Below are positions 34,682 to 44,966 of a stretch of DNA of 64,000 nt, piece by piece (positions within the stretch are counted from its first letter, which is position 1; the number at the start of each line of letters is the position of its first letter). Source of the DNA: Micromonospora violae. Lineage in GTDB: Bacteria; Actinomycetota; Actinomycetes; Mycobacteriales; Micromonosporaceae. A program made the position numbers and the translations under genes. The notes under the pieces are model-generated. The model searched no databases. It was given only the letters and a program-made list of their open reading frames with translations, and had not been told where the DNA came from. Location: contig NZ_SHKK01000001.1 in NCBI RefSeq assembly GCF_004217135.1, positions 3,534,001 through 3,598,000 on the forward strand, written 5' to 3'.

Positions 34682-36670
34682 TCAGTTGGCGGCGGCGGGC
34701 GGCAGCACCTCGTCGGCGCGGTAGGTGCCCAGCGGCATGACCACCGGCTCGGGGCCGGTCGCGTCGACGAACGGGGTGGGCGAGTCGGCGACCGCGAACT
34801 GGGTTCGGTACAGCTCGGCGTAGAGCCCGCCGACGGCCACCAACTCGTCGTGCCGCCCCCGCTCGACGATCCGCCCGCCGTCGAGGACGAGAATCTGGTC
34901 GGCGTCGCGCACGGTGGAGAGCCGGTGTGCGATCACCAGGGCGGTACGCCCGGCCAGCGCCACCGACAGCGCCCGCTGCACCGCCGCCTCGCTCTCCGAA
35001 TCCAGGTGTGCGGTCGCCTCGTCGAGGATCACGATCGACGGGGCCTTGAGCAGGAGTCGGGCGATCGCGATGCGCTGCTTCTCGCCACCGGAGAACCGGT
35101 AGCCGCGCTCCCCGACGGTGGTGTCCAGCCCGTCGGGCAGCGACCGGACCAGGTCGGCCACCTGCGCCCCGGCCAGCGCGGCCCAGATCTCGTCGTCGGT
35201 GGCGTCCGGCTTGGCGTAGCGAAGGTTTTCCGCGATCGTCTCGTGGAACAGGTGCGAATCCTGAGTGACCACGCCGATCTCGTCCCGCAGCGAGGCCAGG
35301 GTCGCGTCCCGCACATCCACCCCGCCGACGAGCACCTGCCCGTCGGTGACGTCGTAGATCCGGGAGATGAGCATCGACAGGGTCGACTTGCCGGCGCCGG
35401 ACGGGCCGACCAGCGCGACCATCTGCCCTGGCTCGACGCTGAACGAGACCCCCTTGAGCACCGGCTCGTTGACGGTCCGGTCGAGCGTGGCGACCTCCTC
35501 CAGGGAGGCGAGGGAGATCTCGGCGGCACTCGGGTAGCGGAACCGCACGTCGCGGAAGTCGACCCGGCCGGTGTTGCGGGGCACCGGCACCGCGTCGGGC
35601 TTCTCCACGATGCCCGGCTTGAGGTCGAGCACCTCGAAGACCCGGTCGAAGGAGACCAGCGCGCTCATCACGTCCACCCGCACGTTGGAGAGCGCGGTGA
35701 GCGGCCCGTACAGGCGGGTGAGCAGCAGCGCGAGCGTCACCACCGTGCCGGCGCTGACGCCACCGGTCACCGCGAGCCAACCACCGAGACCGTAGGTCAA
35801 CGCCTGGGCCAGTGAGGCGACCAGCAGCATCGCCACGAAGAAGGTGCGGGAATACATAGCCGACTGGATGCCGATGTCGCGGACCCGCTCGGCCCGGCCG
35901 GCGAACCGGCGGGCCTCGATCTCGGGCTGACCGAAGAGCTTCACCAGCAGCGCGCCGGCCACCCCGAACCGCTCGGTCATGGTCGCGTTCATCTTGGCGT
36001 CGAGGTTGTACGCCTCGCGGGTGATGTCGGCCAGCCGCCGACCGACCCGGCGCGCCGGAATGATGAAGATCGGCAGCAGCACCAGCGAGAGCGCGGTGAT
36101 CTGCCAGGAGAGGGTGAACATCACCGCCGCGGTGAGCACCAGCTGGATGACGTTGCTGACCACACCGGACAGGGTGGAGGTGAACGCCCGCTGGGCGCCG
36201 AGCACGTCGTTGTTGAGCCGGCTGACCAGGGCGCCCGTCTGGGTACGGGTGAAAAACTGCAACGGCATCCGCTGCACGTGGTCGTAGACCCGGGTGCGCA
36301 GGTTGAGGATGATGCCTTCGCCGATGCGGGCGGAATACCACCGTTGGGCCAGCGACAGCAGCGCGTCGGCGACCGCCAGGGCGGCGATGAACAGGGCCAG
36401 CCGCACCACGAGCCGGCCGGCCTCGCTGCCACCCTCGTTGATCGCATTGATCACGTCACCGGCGAGCACCGGCGTGGCCACGCCAATGATGGCGGCCAGC
36501 ACCACGGTCGCCAGGAAGACGACGATGTCGCGCCGGTAGGGCTGGGCAAAGGCGACGATGCGGCGGGCCACCCCGCGCTGGAGCCGGTGGGTGGAGACCT
36601 CGTCGCGGTTGCGCATCGACCGGAGCATGCTCCACCCGACCATGCCGCCGCCGGACATCGGGTTGGACAT
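34682..36670 (-). CDS. ABC exporter, fused permease and ATPase
   Basis: A 662-residue half-transporter. The membrane domain (about 35-350, six helices) includes the coupling phrase RMPLQFFTRTQTGALVSRLNND. The ATPase has Walker A VGPSGAGKST, Q-loop TQDSHLFHET, signature RFSGGEKQR, Walker B SIVILDEATAHLD and H-loop VIAHRLSTV. The motif FSGGE in place of LSGGQ is usual for this subgroup. It should act as a homodimer exporting a lipid, drug or peptide. GGAGGTGA lies just before the ATG. No partner half-transporter is present. Confidence 0.9.
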   Translation of the reverse strand: MSNPMSGGGMVGWSMLRSMRNRDEVSTHRLQRGVARRIVAFAQPYRRDIVVFLATVVLAAIIGVATPVLAGDVINAINEGGSEAGRLVVRLALFIAALAVADALLSLAQRWYSARIGEGIILNLRTRVYDHVQRMPLQFFTRTQTGALVSRLNNDVLGAQRAFTSTLSGVVSNVIQLVLTAAVMFTLSWQITALSLVLLPIFIIPARRVGRRLADITREAYNLDAKMNATMTERFGVAGALLVKLFGQPEIEARRFAGRAERVRDIGIQSAMYSRTFFVAMLLVASLAQALTYGLGGWLAVTGGVSAGTVVTLALLLTRLYGPLTALSNVRVDVMSALVSFDRVFEVLDLKPGIVEKPDAVPVPRNTGRVDFRDVRFRYPSAAEISLASLEEVATLDRTVNEPVLKGVSFSVEPGQMVALVGPSGAGKSTLSMLISRIYDVTDGQVLVGGVDVRDATLASLRDEIGVVTQDSHLFHETIAENLRYAKPDATDDEIWAALAGAQVADLVRSLPDGLDTTVGERGYRFSGGEKQRIAIARLLLKAPSIVILDEATAHLDSESEAAVQRALSVALAGRTALVIAHRLSTVRDADQILVLDGGRIVERGRHDELVAVGGLYAELYRTQFAVADSPTPFVDATGPEPVVMPLGTYRADEVLPPAAAN

Positions 36671-36772
36671 CGCTCACCTCCGGGTTGCCGGGCAGACCGC
36701 ACCGTCAGGTCAATTCTCCCGACGACTGTGACAACCTCGGTCGTAACCCGGATCTTCCCGTGCGGTCCTTAC

Positions 36773-37540
36773 CTATTCTCCCCTGCCGGCGAGGTCGCGA
36801 AGCCGCCGGGTCTGCGCCTCCCGCTCCGCGCGCTGCTGGTCGGCGTGCGACCGCCCCGCGGCACCGGCGAGCAACGCCTTGATCTCCACCACCGCGTCGC
36901 GGGCGCCGGAGAGCAGACCGGCGGTCAGGTCCCGCACCGCGCCGTCCAGCTCGGCGGGGGGCACGACCAGGGTGGCCAGCCCGACCCGGTCCGCCTCGGC
37001 GGCGTCCAGGCGGCGGCCGGTCGCGCAGATCTCCAACGCCCGTGCGTAGCCAACCAACTCGACGAGGCGTTTCGTGCCGGCCAGGTCGGGCACCAGACCA
37101 AGGGTCACCTCGGCCATGGACAGCTTCGCGTCCGTGGACAGCACGCGCAGGTCACAGGCGAGCGCGAGCTGGAAGCCCGCGCCGATCGCGTGGCCCTGCA
37201 CGGCCGCGACGGAGACGACATCCGGCCGGTGCAACCAGGTGAAACCGGCCTGGAACTCCGCGATGCGCTCGGCGCACTCCTGCTCGGACAGCGTGGCCAA
37301 CTCCGCGAACGACCCCGGGCCGGAGGCACCCGCCACCGCGAGATCGAGGCCGGCCGAGAAGGCCCGACCCTCGCCACGCACCACCACCACCCGCACGTCG
37401 CCGGGCAGGTCACGGGCGAAATCGCTCATCGCCCGCCACATCGCTGGCGTCTGGGCGTTGAGCACGTCGGGCCGGCACAACGTCACCGTGGCGACCGGCC
37501 CGTCGCAAGTCAGCCGAACCCCGGTCGCCTCGGCGGTCAC
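36773..37540 (-). CDS. Enoyl-CoA hydratase/isomerase family protein
   Basis: A 255-residue crotonase-fold protein. The first oxyanion-hole segment is GEGRAFSAGLDLAVAG and the second is QGHAIGAGFQLALACDLRVLS. The Glu pair of classical hydratases is only partly kept: MAEVTLGLVPDLAGTKRLVE has one Glu and then Asp, so isomerase or hydrolase activity is also possible. GTG 37540 is chosen as the family start (VTAEATGVRL). It lies alone between the HTH gene and the ABC exporter. Confidence 0.85.
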   Translation of the reverse strand: MTAEATGVRLTCDGPVATVTLCRPDVLNAQTPAMWRAMSDFARDLPGDVRVVVVRGEGRAFSAGLDLAVAGASGPGSFAELATLSEQECAERIAEFQAGFTWLHRPDVVSVAAVQGHAIGAGFQLALACDLRVLSTDAKLSMAEVTLGLVPDLAGTKRLVELVGYARALEICATGRRLDAAEADRVGLATLVVPPAELDGAVRDLTAGLLSGARDAVVEIKALLAGAAGRSHADQQRAEREAQTRRLRDLAGRGE

Positions 37541-37586
37541 CGGACGTCCCGGGGCGCGGCGCTGGTGGACGACGCTGAGGGGCGGG

Positions 37587-37814
37587 TCACGCCTTCTTGC
37601 GGCGCCGGGCACCACCGCGCTGACGCAGCTGCACCCCGGACTCGGTGAGCACTCGGTGGATGAACCCGTAGGAACGGCCGGTCGAGGCCGCCAACGCTCG
37701 GATGCTCTCCCCCGAGGTGTACCGCTTTACCAGGTCCTTGGCGAGCGTCTGACGCTCGGCTCCGACGATCCGGCGACCCTTCTCAGTGCTGGTGGCTGTG
37801 CCAGTGGCTGCCAT
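37587..37814 (-). CDS. Small helix-turn-helix protein
   Basis: A 75-residue basic protein. Its core, LAKDLVKRYTSGESIRALAASTGRSYGFIHRVLTESGVQLRQRGG, is a helix-turn-helix like that of resolvase C-terminal domains. The ends are basic (GARRRKKA). It is highly conserved in Streptomyces and relatives, where it is annotated only as a helix-turn-helix protein. Likely a small DNA-binding factor. It is 46 bases upstream of the hydratase gene on the same strand. Confidence 0.85.
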   Translation of the reverse strand: MAATGTATSTEKGRRIVGAERQTLAKDLVKRYTSGESIRALAASTGRSYGFIHRVLTESGVQLRQRGGARRRKKA

Positions 37815-38018
37815 GCTGTGTCCTCACGTCCCAGACTGTGCGGTTCGGATACGGTCCCACCTATTAGACCGCCTCGAACGATCATGCGCCAGATATCAAC
37901 TCTTCGCCAACCGACACGCTATGCAATGTCAGCTTCCCGATAGAGTGATCCTGGCGATGGGGTCCCGCGCGGCGTCCGGACGGCCCACCGCCGAGCGCTG
38001 GTCGCTGCCGGCGACCCG

Positions 38019-38024
38019 TAGCCT
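38019..38024 (+). promoter_or_regulatory. Leaderless -10 box for the CadD-like gene
   Basis: TAGCCT is followed by six bases and then GTG 38031, which would be the first base of the mRNA. The same box and spacing occur before the gene at 1836. Confidence 0.55.
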
Positions 38025-38030
38025 CCAACC

Positions 38031-38630
38031 GTGATCGATCTGCTCGGCACGGCGGCGGGAGCGGCGGTGGTCTTCGCCGCCACCGACATCGACGACATCG
38101 TCATCCTGACGCTGTTCTTCGTCGCGGCCCGCAGCACCGGCCGACCCCGGGCGAGGCAGATCGTCGCCGGCCAGTACCTGGGCATCGGCGCGCTCGCGCT
38201 GGCGAGCGCGGTGATCGCGGCTGGGCTCCTGGCGGTGCCGGACCCGTGGACGGGGCTGCTCGGTCTGCTGCCGATCGCGCTGGGGGTCCACGCGCTGAGC
38301 AGCTCCGACGACGACGAGGCACCCACGGTGGTCACCGGAACGCTCGGCGTGGCCGGGGTGACCATCGCCAACGGCGCCGACAACGTGGCGGTCTACGTAC
38401 CCGTCTTCCGGGCCCTCGGCGTCGCCGACAGCGCGGTGTTCCTGCTGACCTTCGTGCTGCTCATCGCCCTGTGGTGCGCCGCCGGGGCCTGGCTGGGCGG
38501 GCACCGGCGCGTGGTCCGGCTGGTCGAACGCGCCGGCCACTGGCTGGTACCGGCGATCTTCGTCGGCATCGGGGTGGTGATCCTGGTCAGCTCCGGCGTG
38601 CTCGGTCGGCTGGTCGACCTGCTCGGTTGA
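38031..38630 (+). CDS. CadD-like cation transporter
   Basis: A 199-residue polytopic protein, about six helices. Marks of the CadD family are VVFAATDIDDIVILTLFFVAAR at the start, RQIVAGQYLGIGAL, and GVAGVTIANGADNVAVYVPVF in the middle, where the Asp and Asn residues sit in membrane segments. CadD proteins give cadmium resistance in Staphylococcus or act as amino-acid or quaternary-amine exporters; the ion here is not known. The mRNA is probably leaderless. Confidence 0.82.
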   Translation: MIDLLGTAAGAAVVFAATDIDDIVILTLFFVAARSTGRPRARQIVAGQYLGIGALALASAVIAAGLLAVPDPWTGLLGLLPIALGVHALSSSDDDEAPTVVTGTLGVAGVTIANGADNVAVYVPVFRALGVADSAVFLLTFVLLIALWCAAGAWLGGHRRVVRLVERAGHWLVPAIFVGIGVVILVSSGVLGRLVDLLG

Positions 38631-38637
38631 GAGCCGG

Positions 38638-38670
38638 CCAGCCGTTCCCGGTCAGACCAGCCGTTCCCGG

Positions 38671-38674
<4 letters not shown>
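38638..38674. repeat. 19-bp tandem duplication at the ABC-F stop codon
   Basis: CCAGCCGTTCCCGGTCAG occurs at 38638-38655 and again at 38657-38674. The second copy contains the ABC-F stop codon (38671-38673). This is a simple recent duplication between two convergent genes. Confidence 0.7.
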
Positions 38675-40275
<1,601 letters not shown>

Positions 40276-40301
40276 GTTTGCGGGCTCGCTCTCGGGGTTC
40301 G

Positions 40302-40374
40302 GAAGGCTGACTCGGGGCACGCGAAACCGCCGACGGGCTCAAGGGGCCCGACGGCGCGGGGCGGTTCAGCCTTC
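40302..40374 (-). promoter_or_regulatory. Attenuator-like leader of the ABC-F gene
   Basis: Read on the minus strand, GAAGGCTGA (40374-40366), the last codons of a small ORF, is perfectly complementary to TCAGCCTTC (40310-40302), about 27 bases before the ABC-F start. Inside lies a second stem, AACCGCC with GGCGGTT (40366-40360 with 40331-40325). The stem closest to the start would form only when no ribosome covers the small ORF. This is the geometry of ribosome-mediated attenuation; the mechanism is inference. Confidence 0.6.
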
Positions 40375-40386
40375 GCAGCGCAGCAC
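40366..40386 (-). CDS. Leaderless upstream ORF, six codons (MLRCEG)
   Basis: GTG 40386 begins a six-codon frame, Met-Leu-Arg-Cys-Glu-Gly, ending in TGA at 40366. TACACT (40398-40393) puts the expected transcript start on the G of this GTG. Its final two sense codons and stop form one arm of the long-range stem in the leader. Too short to judge by composition; the support is position and structure. Confidence 0.5.
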   Translation of the reverse strand: MLRCEG

Positions 40387-40392
40387 CCGACA

Positions 40393-40398
40393 AGTGTA
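40393..40398 (-). promoter_or_regulatory. -10 box of the ABC-F leader transcript
   Basis: TACACT on the minus strand, six bases before GTG 40386. The -35 position is GC-rich and not convincing. Confidence 0.5.
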
Positions 40399-40537
40399 CC
40401 GGGCGTCGCCGAACGGCCCGCCGGATTACCAACCAAGATCATCGGGTACCGGAACGGCTGTCCGGACCCCGTCCGGCACGCACATGACGAACCGACACAA
40501 AGAAGACACTCACCGGCATACGGCGATCGGGGTCAGC

Positions 40538-41458
40538 ATGGAACTCAACGAGCGGGCCGAGCTCGACACCTCCCAGGCCAACGACCTGGGTCGAGGCGGC
40601 GGGTCGGGCGGCGGCTTCGGCATCCCCATCCCCGGCGGCGGCGGCCGGGGCGGCATCATCGGCATCGTGGTGGCCGTCCTCATCGCCCTGCTCGGCGGCG
40701 GGTTCGGCCTCAACGCGATGACCAACGGCGACGGAGGTGGGCCAGCCGGGGGCACCGACCTGGAACAGCTGTGCTCCCGCGACAACCCCGACCGCCTCGA
40801 CGACGCGCGCTGCCGCAACGTGCTCTACGTCAACAGCATCCAGGCCTACTGGCAGAAGGCGTACCCGGAACTGGGCATGGGACGGTACGAGCCGACCGAC
40901 ACCAACTTCTTCCAGGCGGCGGTCAGCACCGGCTGCGGCCAGGCCGACTCCGGCGTCGGCCCGTTCTACTGCCCCGCCGACAAGCAGGTCTACATCGACC
41001 TGAGCTTCTACGACGAGCTGGCGTCACGGTTCGGCGCCAAGGGCGAGTTCGCCCAGCCGTACGTGCTCGCGCACGAATACGGACACCACATCCAGAACCT
41101 GCTCGGCACCAACGCGAAGGCCGGACAGGGCGACCAGAGCGGCCCTGGCTCCGCCTCCGTACGACTGGAGTTGCAGGCCGACTGCTACGCCGGCGCGTGG
41201 GCCAAGCACGCCACCGAGAGCAAGGACAAGACCGGCCAGGAACCGCTGTTCACGTCCATCACCCAGACCGACATCAGCGAGGCGGTACAGGCCGCCGAGG
41301 CGATCGGCGACGACAGCATCCAGGAGCGCTCCGGCGGGCGGGTCAACCCTGACCAGTTCACCCACGGCACGTCCGAACAGCGCAAGCGCTGGTTCCAGCA
41401 GGGCTTCGACCGCGGCGACCCGACCAGCTGCGACACCTTCGGCACCGACCAGCTCTGA
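40538..41458 (+). CDS. Neutral zinc metallopeptidase, YpfJ family
   Basis: A 306-residue protein. It opens MELNERAELDTSQANDLG, as in the family, followed by a glycine-rich stretch and one membrane helix (GGIIGIVVAVLIALLGGGFGL, about 42-62). The outer domain has the zinc site VLAHEYGHHIQNLLG (HExxH) and the third-ligand region RLELQADCYAGAWAKHA. Cys pairs (LCSRDN, CRNV, GCGQ, YCPAD) may form disulfides outside the cell. I choose ATG 40538 by family similarity; ATG 40484 in frame is an alternative. Substrate is unknown. Confidence 0.88.
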   Translation: MELNERAELDTSQANDLGRGGGSGGGFGIPIPGGGGRGGIIGIVVAVLIALLGGGFGLNAMTNGDGGGPAGGTDLEQLCSRDNPDRLDDARCRNVLYVNSIQAYWQKAYPELGMGRYEPTDTNFFQAAVSTGCGQADSGVGPFYCPADKQVYIDLSFYDELASRFGAKGEFAQPYVLAHEYGHHIQNLLGTNAKAGQGDQSGPGSASVRLELQADCYAGAWAKHATESKDKTGQEPLFTSITQTDISEAVQAAEAIGDDSIQERSGGRVNPDQFTHGTSEQRKRWFQQGFDRGDPTSCDTFGTDQL

Positions 41459-41552
41459 CACGCTCCGAGATCGTGGCAGGCCCGTCGGCGAGCCTGCCAC
41501 GATCGTTCGGAGCCCTCGGCCATCCACGTGCTGGATGGCCGACGGGCGGGGG

Positions 41553-41915
41553 TCAGGCGAGCCGCGAGACCTGGTAGTGACCGATGAGCCAGTCGTCGTC
41601 GACCCGCCGCACGAGCACGCCGAGGTTGACGGTCAGGGCCGGCCGGTCGGTGAAGCCGAACTCCACCTCCAGGTAACCAAGGACAACGTCGTCGGCGAGA
41701 CGGCGGATCTCCCGAATTTCGTACGCGGCGGTCAGACCCAGCGGCTGCCCGGCGTAGTACGCGGCGACACCGGCCCGACCGACCGCGTACGGCTGCAATC
41801 CCTGGAAGATCGCGTCGTCCGTGAAGCACGCCGCTACCCGATCGGGCTCGTGGGCGTCGACAGCCGATTTCCACCGGTCGAGGACGGTACGCAGAATCTG
41901 CGCCTCGGACATCAT
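41553..41915 (-). CDS. SnoaL/NTF2-like protein
   Basis: A 120-residue protein (119 if the second ATG at 41912 is used). It has the pattern LRTVLDRWKSAVDAHEPDRVAACFTDDAIFQGLQPYAVGRAGVAAYY seen in SgcJ/SnoaL-type NTF2 folds, then DWLIGHYQVSRL at the end. GGAG lies 12 bases upstream of the first ATG. These proteins form cone-shaped binding pockets; the ligand and activity are unknown. Confidence 0.75.
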   Translation of the reverse strand: MMSEAQILRTVLDRWKSAVDAHEPDRVAACFTDDAIFQGLQPYAVGRAGVAAYYAGQPLGLTAAYEIREIRRLADDVVLGYLEVEFGFTDRPALTVNLGVLVRRVDDDWLIGHYQVSRLA

Positions 41916-42027
41916 GTCAACCAGAAACTCCACGCACCCATCCTCCGGCCGCCAGCCGGGCGGCACGCCCGGGAACCCCATTCCGGGTGGCGGCCGTCTC
42001 CCCCACCGACGCCGGGGATCGTCGAGT

Positions 42028-42675
42028 TCAGACGGGGTCGCGTACCAGAATCCGTACCGCACGGGCCGCGCCCACCGCCGCGACCAGCACAGCGTGCCGG
42101 GGCTCCGGCACGTCGAGCAGCCGCTCCGCCCGCAACGGCACGAGCGGGGCCAACCGCCGGTCGGCCAGCACCCCGTCCACCGCCCGCCGGTCACCACCGC
42201 AGACCAGCGCGGCGAGCGCCGCCGCCTCCGGCAACAGCAGGCGTACGGCCAGGTCCGCCGCGTCGCCCAGCGCCGCCTTCGCCTGGTTGTCGCGCCGGCG
42301 GGCGAACCGGTGCTGCGACCATCCCCCCGCAGCGGTGCGCCCCTGCACATACCGGGTGTCCACCTTGGAGACCACGAGGTCGGCGCCCTCGGCCACCCCG
42401 AGCGCCACCGCGCCCTTGCGGGCCAGCAGCAGACCGATCCGGCGGGGCGCGCCAGCGGCGGCCACGAACCCGGCCACGTCGACGCTGGCCGGCGACCCGG
42501 GTGGGGCGTGCAACTCGGCGGTGGACCCGTCGGGTGCGGCGAGCAGCAGCCCGTACTCCTGTGCCGTGGTGGTGGGCGGGCCGTGCCGGTCGGCGAAGCC
42601 CTCGACCCACCGGCCGATGCGGCCCGGGTCCACCTCGACCCACCGGCCGCCTCCCGCTGCGGGTCGACTGGTCAC
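42028..42675 (-). CDS. acVLRF1-type peptidyl-tRNA hydrolase (Vms1-like release factor)
   Basis: A 215-residue protein. The key loop is TRYVQGRTAAGGWSQHRFARRRDNQA, matching the catalytic GxGGxSxxRF-type loop of the Vms1/eRF1-like release factor domain, with a Gln in the position used for hydrolysis. The family (acVLRF1) is actinobacterial and is expected to free nascent chains from stalled ribosomes. GTG 42675 is chosen because TACGGT precedes it at exact leaderless spacing; GTG 42693 is the alternative. Confidence 0.82.
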   Translation of the reverse strand: MTSRPAAGGGRWVEVDPGRIGRWVEGFADRHGPPTTTAQEYGLLLAAPDGSTAELHAPPGSPASVDVAGFVAAAGAPRRIGLLLARKGAVALGVAEGADLVVSKVDTRYVQGRTAAGGWSQHRFARRRDNQAKAALGDAADLAVRLLLPEAAALAALVCGGDRRAVDGVLADRRLAPLVPLRAERLLDVPEPRHAVLVAAVGAARAVRILVRDPV

Positions 42676-42727
42676 CGCCCGACCGTACGGCACGACAGGC
42701 CCGGCCGGGCCGTCGGGCGGTGCCGGC

Positions 42728-43360
42728 TCAGCCCGGCAGCAGCGCAGCCACCGCCAGCGCGGCGATCAGCGCGCTGGACACCAGGCCGGTGACCAGTCGC
42801 CCGCGCGGGCTGCTCAGCGCCCGACCGACCACCGTGCCACCACCGGCGATGAGCAGCTGCCAACTCGCCGACGCCAGGAACACGCCCGCCACGAAGAGCG
42901 CCGCCGCGCCCGGGGCCGCGTCGGCGGTGTCCCGACGACCGATCACCAACGCGGCGAAGTAGAGCACCGTCGTCGGGTTCAGCAGGGTCAACCCGAGCAG
43001 CGCCACGTAGGCCCGCCCCGGAGTGCCCATGCCCTGACCGGTGCGTGCCGACGGTGGCCGCTGCGAGCGGTGGGCGGACCACGTCCGCCAGAGGCTGTGC
43101 CCGGCGAGCCCCAACAGGACCACGGCGGCGACCATCCGCAGCGGCCCGGCGGCCGGTGCGATGACGTCGGCCAGGCCGGCGCCGCCGAGCGCGGCGACCG
43201 CCGCGTACAGCCCGTCGGCCGTCGCCACGGCGAGCGCTGCGGCCGCACCGACCCGGAACGAGGTACGGGCACTGAGCCCCAGGATGAGCACCGCGATCGC
43301 GCCGACCGGAATGGCGACGCCGTAGCCGGCCACCATGCCGGCGAGGAACGCCCCGGTCAC
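42728..43360 (-). CDS. LysE/RhtB family exporter
   Basis: A 210-residue protein with about six hydrophobic helices. The start FLAGMVAGYGVAIPVGAIAVLILGLSARTSFRVGAAAALAVATADGLYA carries the LysE pattern (pore helix with P-G-P-like IPVGA, then G-x-x-x-G). LLGLTLLNPTTVLYFAALV is the second conserved segment with Asn-Pro. Members export amino acids or related compounds. Start is GTG 43360; no strong ribosome site is seen. Confidence 0.82.
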   Translation of the reverse strand: MTGAFLAGMVAGYGVAIPVGAIAVLILGLSARTSFRVGAAAALAVATADGLYAAVAALGGAGLADVIAPAAGPLRMVAAVVLLGLAGHSLWRTWSAHRSQRPPSARTGQGMGTPGRAYVALLGLTLLNPTTVLYFAALVIGRRDTADAAPGAAALFVAGVFLASASWQLLIAGGGTVVGRALSSPRGRLVTGLVSSALIAALAVAALLPG

Positions 43361-43673
43361 GGTCGTCGGTGGCGGGCCGAGGCTCGTCCGCGAACCGGCC
43401 GCTGTCGACGCACGGCAGTCGCCGCACGGACAGGGACCTGCATCGGGTACGCCTCGATCACGGTGCCCATTCTGGACCGGGACGGCCGTCGGCGCCTCCG
43501 TATTCGGGCGGGTCCGGCCGCCAGCGGATCGGGCGCCAGATCAGGTCCGGCGCTCGACGAGAACCGCCAGGCCCTTCACGGTCCGGGCCGGAATTCTGTC
43601 GTTTTCCGCATAGGCTCCGGTCCGGCTGACGGAAACACTGGCCAGGCGTCGACCCCTACCCCGATGAGGTGAG
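43361..43673. other. Intergenic stretch without a gene
   Basis: Divergent gap of 313 bases between the LysE gene and the VOC gene. No frame shows protein-like character. GAGGTGAG at 43666-43673 directly precedes the VOC start. A TAGGCT box at 43611-43616 might be its -10. Nothing else stands out. Confidence 0.5.
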
Positions 43674-44414
43674 ATGACCGAGAACGGTGTCCAACCCAAC
43701 GAGACCGTCGTGCCGCTGCTGCACTGCACGTCACCGGAGGAGACCCTGGCATTCTGGCGGGGTCTCGGCTTCGCGGTGACCTGGGAGCAGACCAGGCCGT
43801 ACCTGTGGCTGGCGTTCCGGTGGAGCGGATTCGAGTTGAACTACCGCGCCGCGCCGGACGGGGTGGACCCCGCGGCGGAGAAGACCGGCGGCTGTCTGGT
43901 GATGGTCGACGCGGTCGCCGGGTACCATGCGGCGTTCGCCGAGGCGATGCGCCGCGGGTACGGCAAGGTGCTCGCCAAGGGGCGGCCCCGGATCGGTCGT
44001 CTGCGGCCGGGTGCCACCCGCTTCACCATCACCGATCCGTCCGGCAACATCATCGTCTTCATCCAGCGGGACGAACCGGATGTTGAGTATGGCGGCGCGA
44101 AGGAACTGGCAGGGCTGGCCCGGGTGCTCGACAACGCCCGGATCCTGCGGGAGTTCAAGAACGACGACCGGGCCGCCTTCCGGGCGCTCGACTCCGGGCT
44201 GCGCCGGCGCGGTGAGGCGGCGCCGCCCGTCGAACAGGCGCTGGCGCTCGCCGCGTTGATCGAACTGTCGGTCGCGCTGAGCGAGGACGGACGCGTACCG
44301 GACTGGGGTGCCCGACTGCGGGCGCTGCCATTGACCGACTCGGAGCGTGACCAGGTGACGCTGTCCGTCGCCGACCCGACCCTGCTCACACCCTGGCTGC
44401 CCAACCAGGATTGA
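43674..44414 (+). CDS. VOC/glyoxalase-fold protein with helical extension
   Basis: A 246-residue protein. Residues 1-130 are a bleomycin-resistance/glyoxalase-like domain (VVPLLHCTSPEETLAFWRGLGFAVTWE, then TRFTITDPSGNIIVFIQRDE). The second half (about 140-246) is an all-helical extension with ALDSGLRRRGEAAPPVEQALALAALIELSVAL. Tandem VOC units usually repeat the fold, so this extension is unusual. Metal-binding His is not obvious. It may bind a small molecule. The transcript ends in a strong hairpin. Confidence 0.75.
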   Translation: MTENGVQPNETVVPLLHCTSPEETLAFWRGLGFAVTWEQTRPYLWLAFRWSGFELNYRAAPDGVDPAAEKTGGCLVMVDAVAGYHAAFAEAMRRGYGKVLAKGRPRIGRLRPGATRFTITDPSGNIIVFIQRDEPDVEYGGAKELAGLARVLDNARILREFKNDDRAAFRALDSGLRRRGEAAPPVEQALALAALIELSVALSEDGRVPDWGARLRALPLTDSERDQVTLSVADPTLLTPWLPNQD

Positions 44415-44448
44415 ACGTAGACCTGTCGGCGCGCAAGCCCGGTGGACG

Positions 44449-44488
44449 CGTCGAGCGTGGCACCCGGTCGCGGGTGCCACGCTCGACG
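44449..44488. terminator. Bidirectional hairpin terminator
   Basis: CGTCGAGCGTGGCACCCG (44449-44466) and CGGGTGCCACGCTCGACG (44471-44488) are perfect 18-bp complements with a four-base loop. It sits between the convergent VOC and sufT genes and should stop both transcripts. Confidence 0.85.
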
Positions 44489-44498
44489 GTGCACAGCG

Positions 44499-44966
44499 TC
44501 AGACGTTGAAGCCGAGGGAACGGAGCTGGTCCCGACCCTCGTCGGTGATCTTGTCCGGACCCCACGGCGGGAGCCACACCCAGTTGATCCGGATGTCGCT
44601 GACCAGGCCGCCGCCGGGGCCGGTGGTCAGGGCCTGCCGGGTCTGGTCCTCGATGACGTCGGTCAGCGGGCAGGCCGCCGAGGTGAGCGTCATGTCGAGG
44701 GTGGCGACGTTCTCGTCGTCAACGTGCACGCCGTACACCAGGCCCAGGTCGACCACGTTGATGCCGAGCTCCGGGTCGACGACGTCCTTCATCGCCTCTT
44801 CAATGTCGGCGATCATGGCCTTGCTGACGCCGCCGGCCGGGGTGGCGGCGTCGCCGGCACCCGCCGTCGCGGCACCGTCGGTCGTCACGGCCTCGGTCTG
44901 CGGCGCCGCGGTGGCGTCACCGGCCTCCGGCGTGGTCGCCGCGGTAGCGGTGTTCTCGCTGCTCAT
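44499..44966 (-). CDS. sufT: SufT-like metal-sulfur cluster assembly factor (DUF59)
   Basis: A 155-residue protein. The first 45 residues are a disordered Ala/Thr tail. The MIP18/DUF59 domain follows: DIEEAMKDVVDPELGINVVDLGLVYGV, with Cys in LTSAACPLTDVIE and the terminal INWVWLPPWGPDKITDEGRDQLRSLGF. SufT helps mature Fe-S proteins. The start overlaps the sufU stop as ATGA. It is the last gene of the suf operon, before the terminator. Confidence 0.92.
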   Translation of the reverse strand: MSSENTATAATTPEAGDATAAPQTEAVTTDGAATAGAGDAATPAGGVSKAMIADIEEAMKDVVDPELGINVVDLGLVYGVHVDDENVATLDMTLTSAACPLTDVIEDQTRQALTTGPGGGLVSDIRINWVWLPPWGPDKITDEGRDQLRSLGFNV

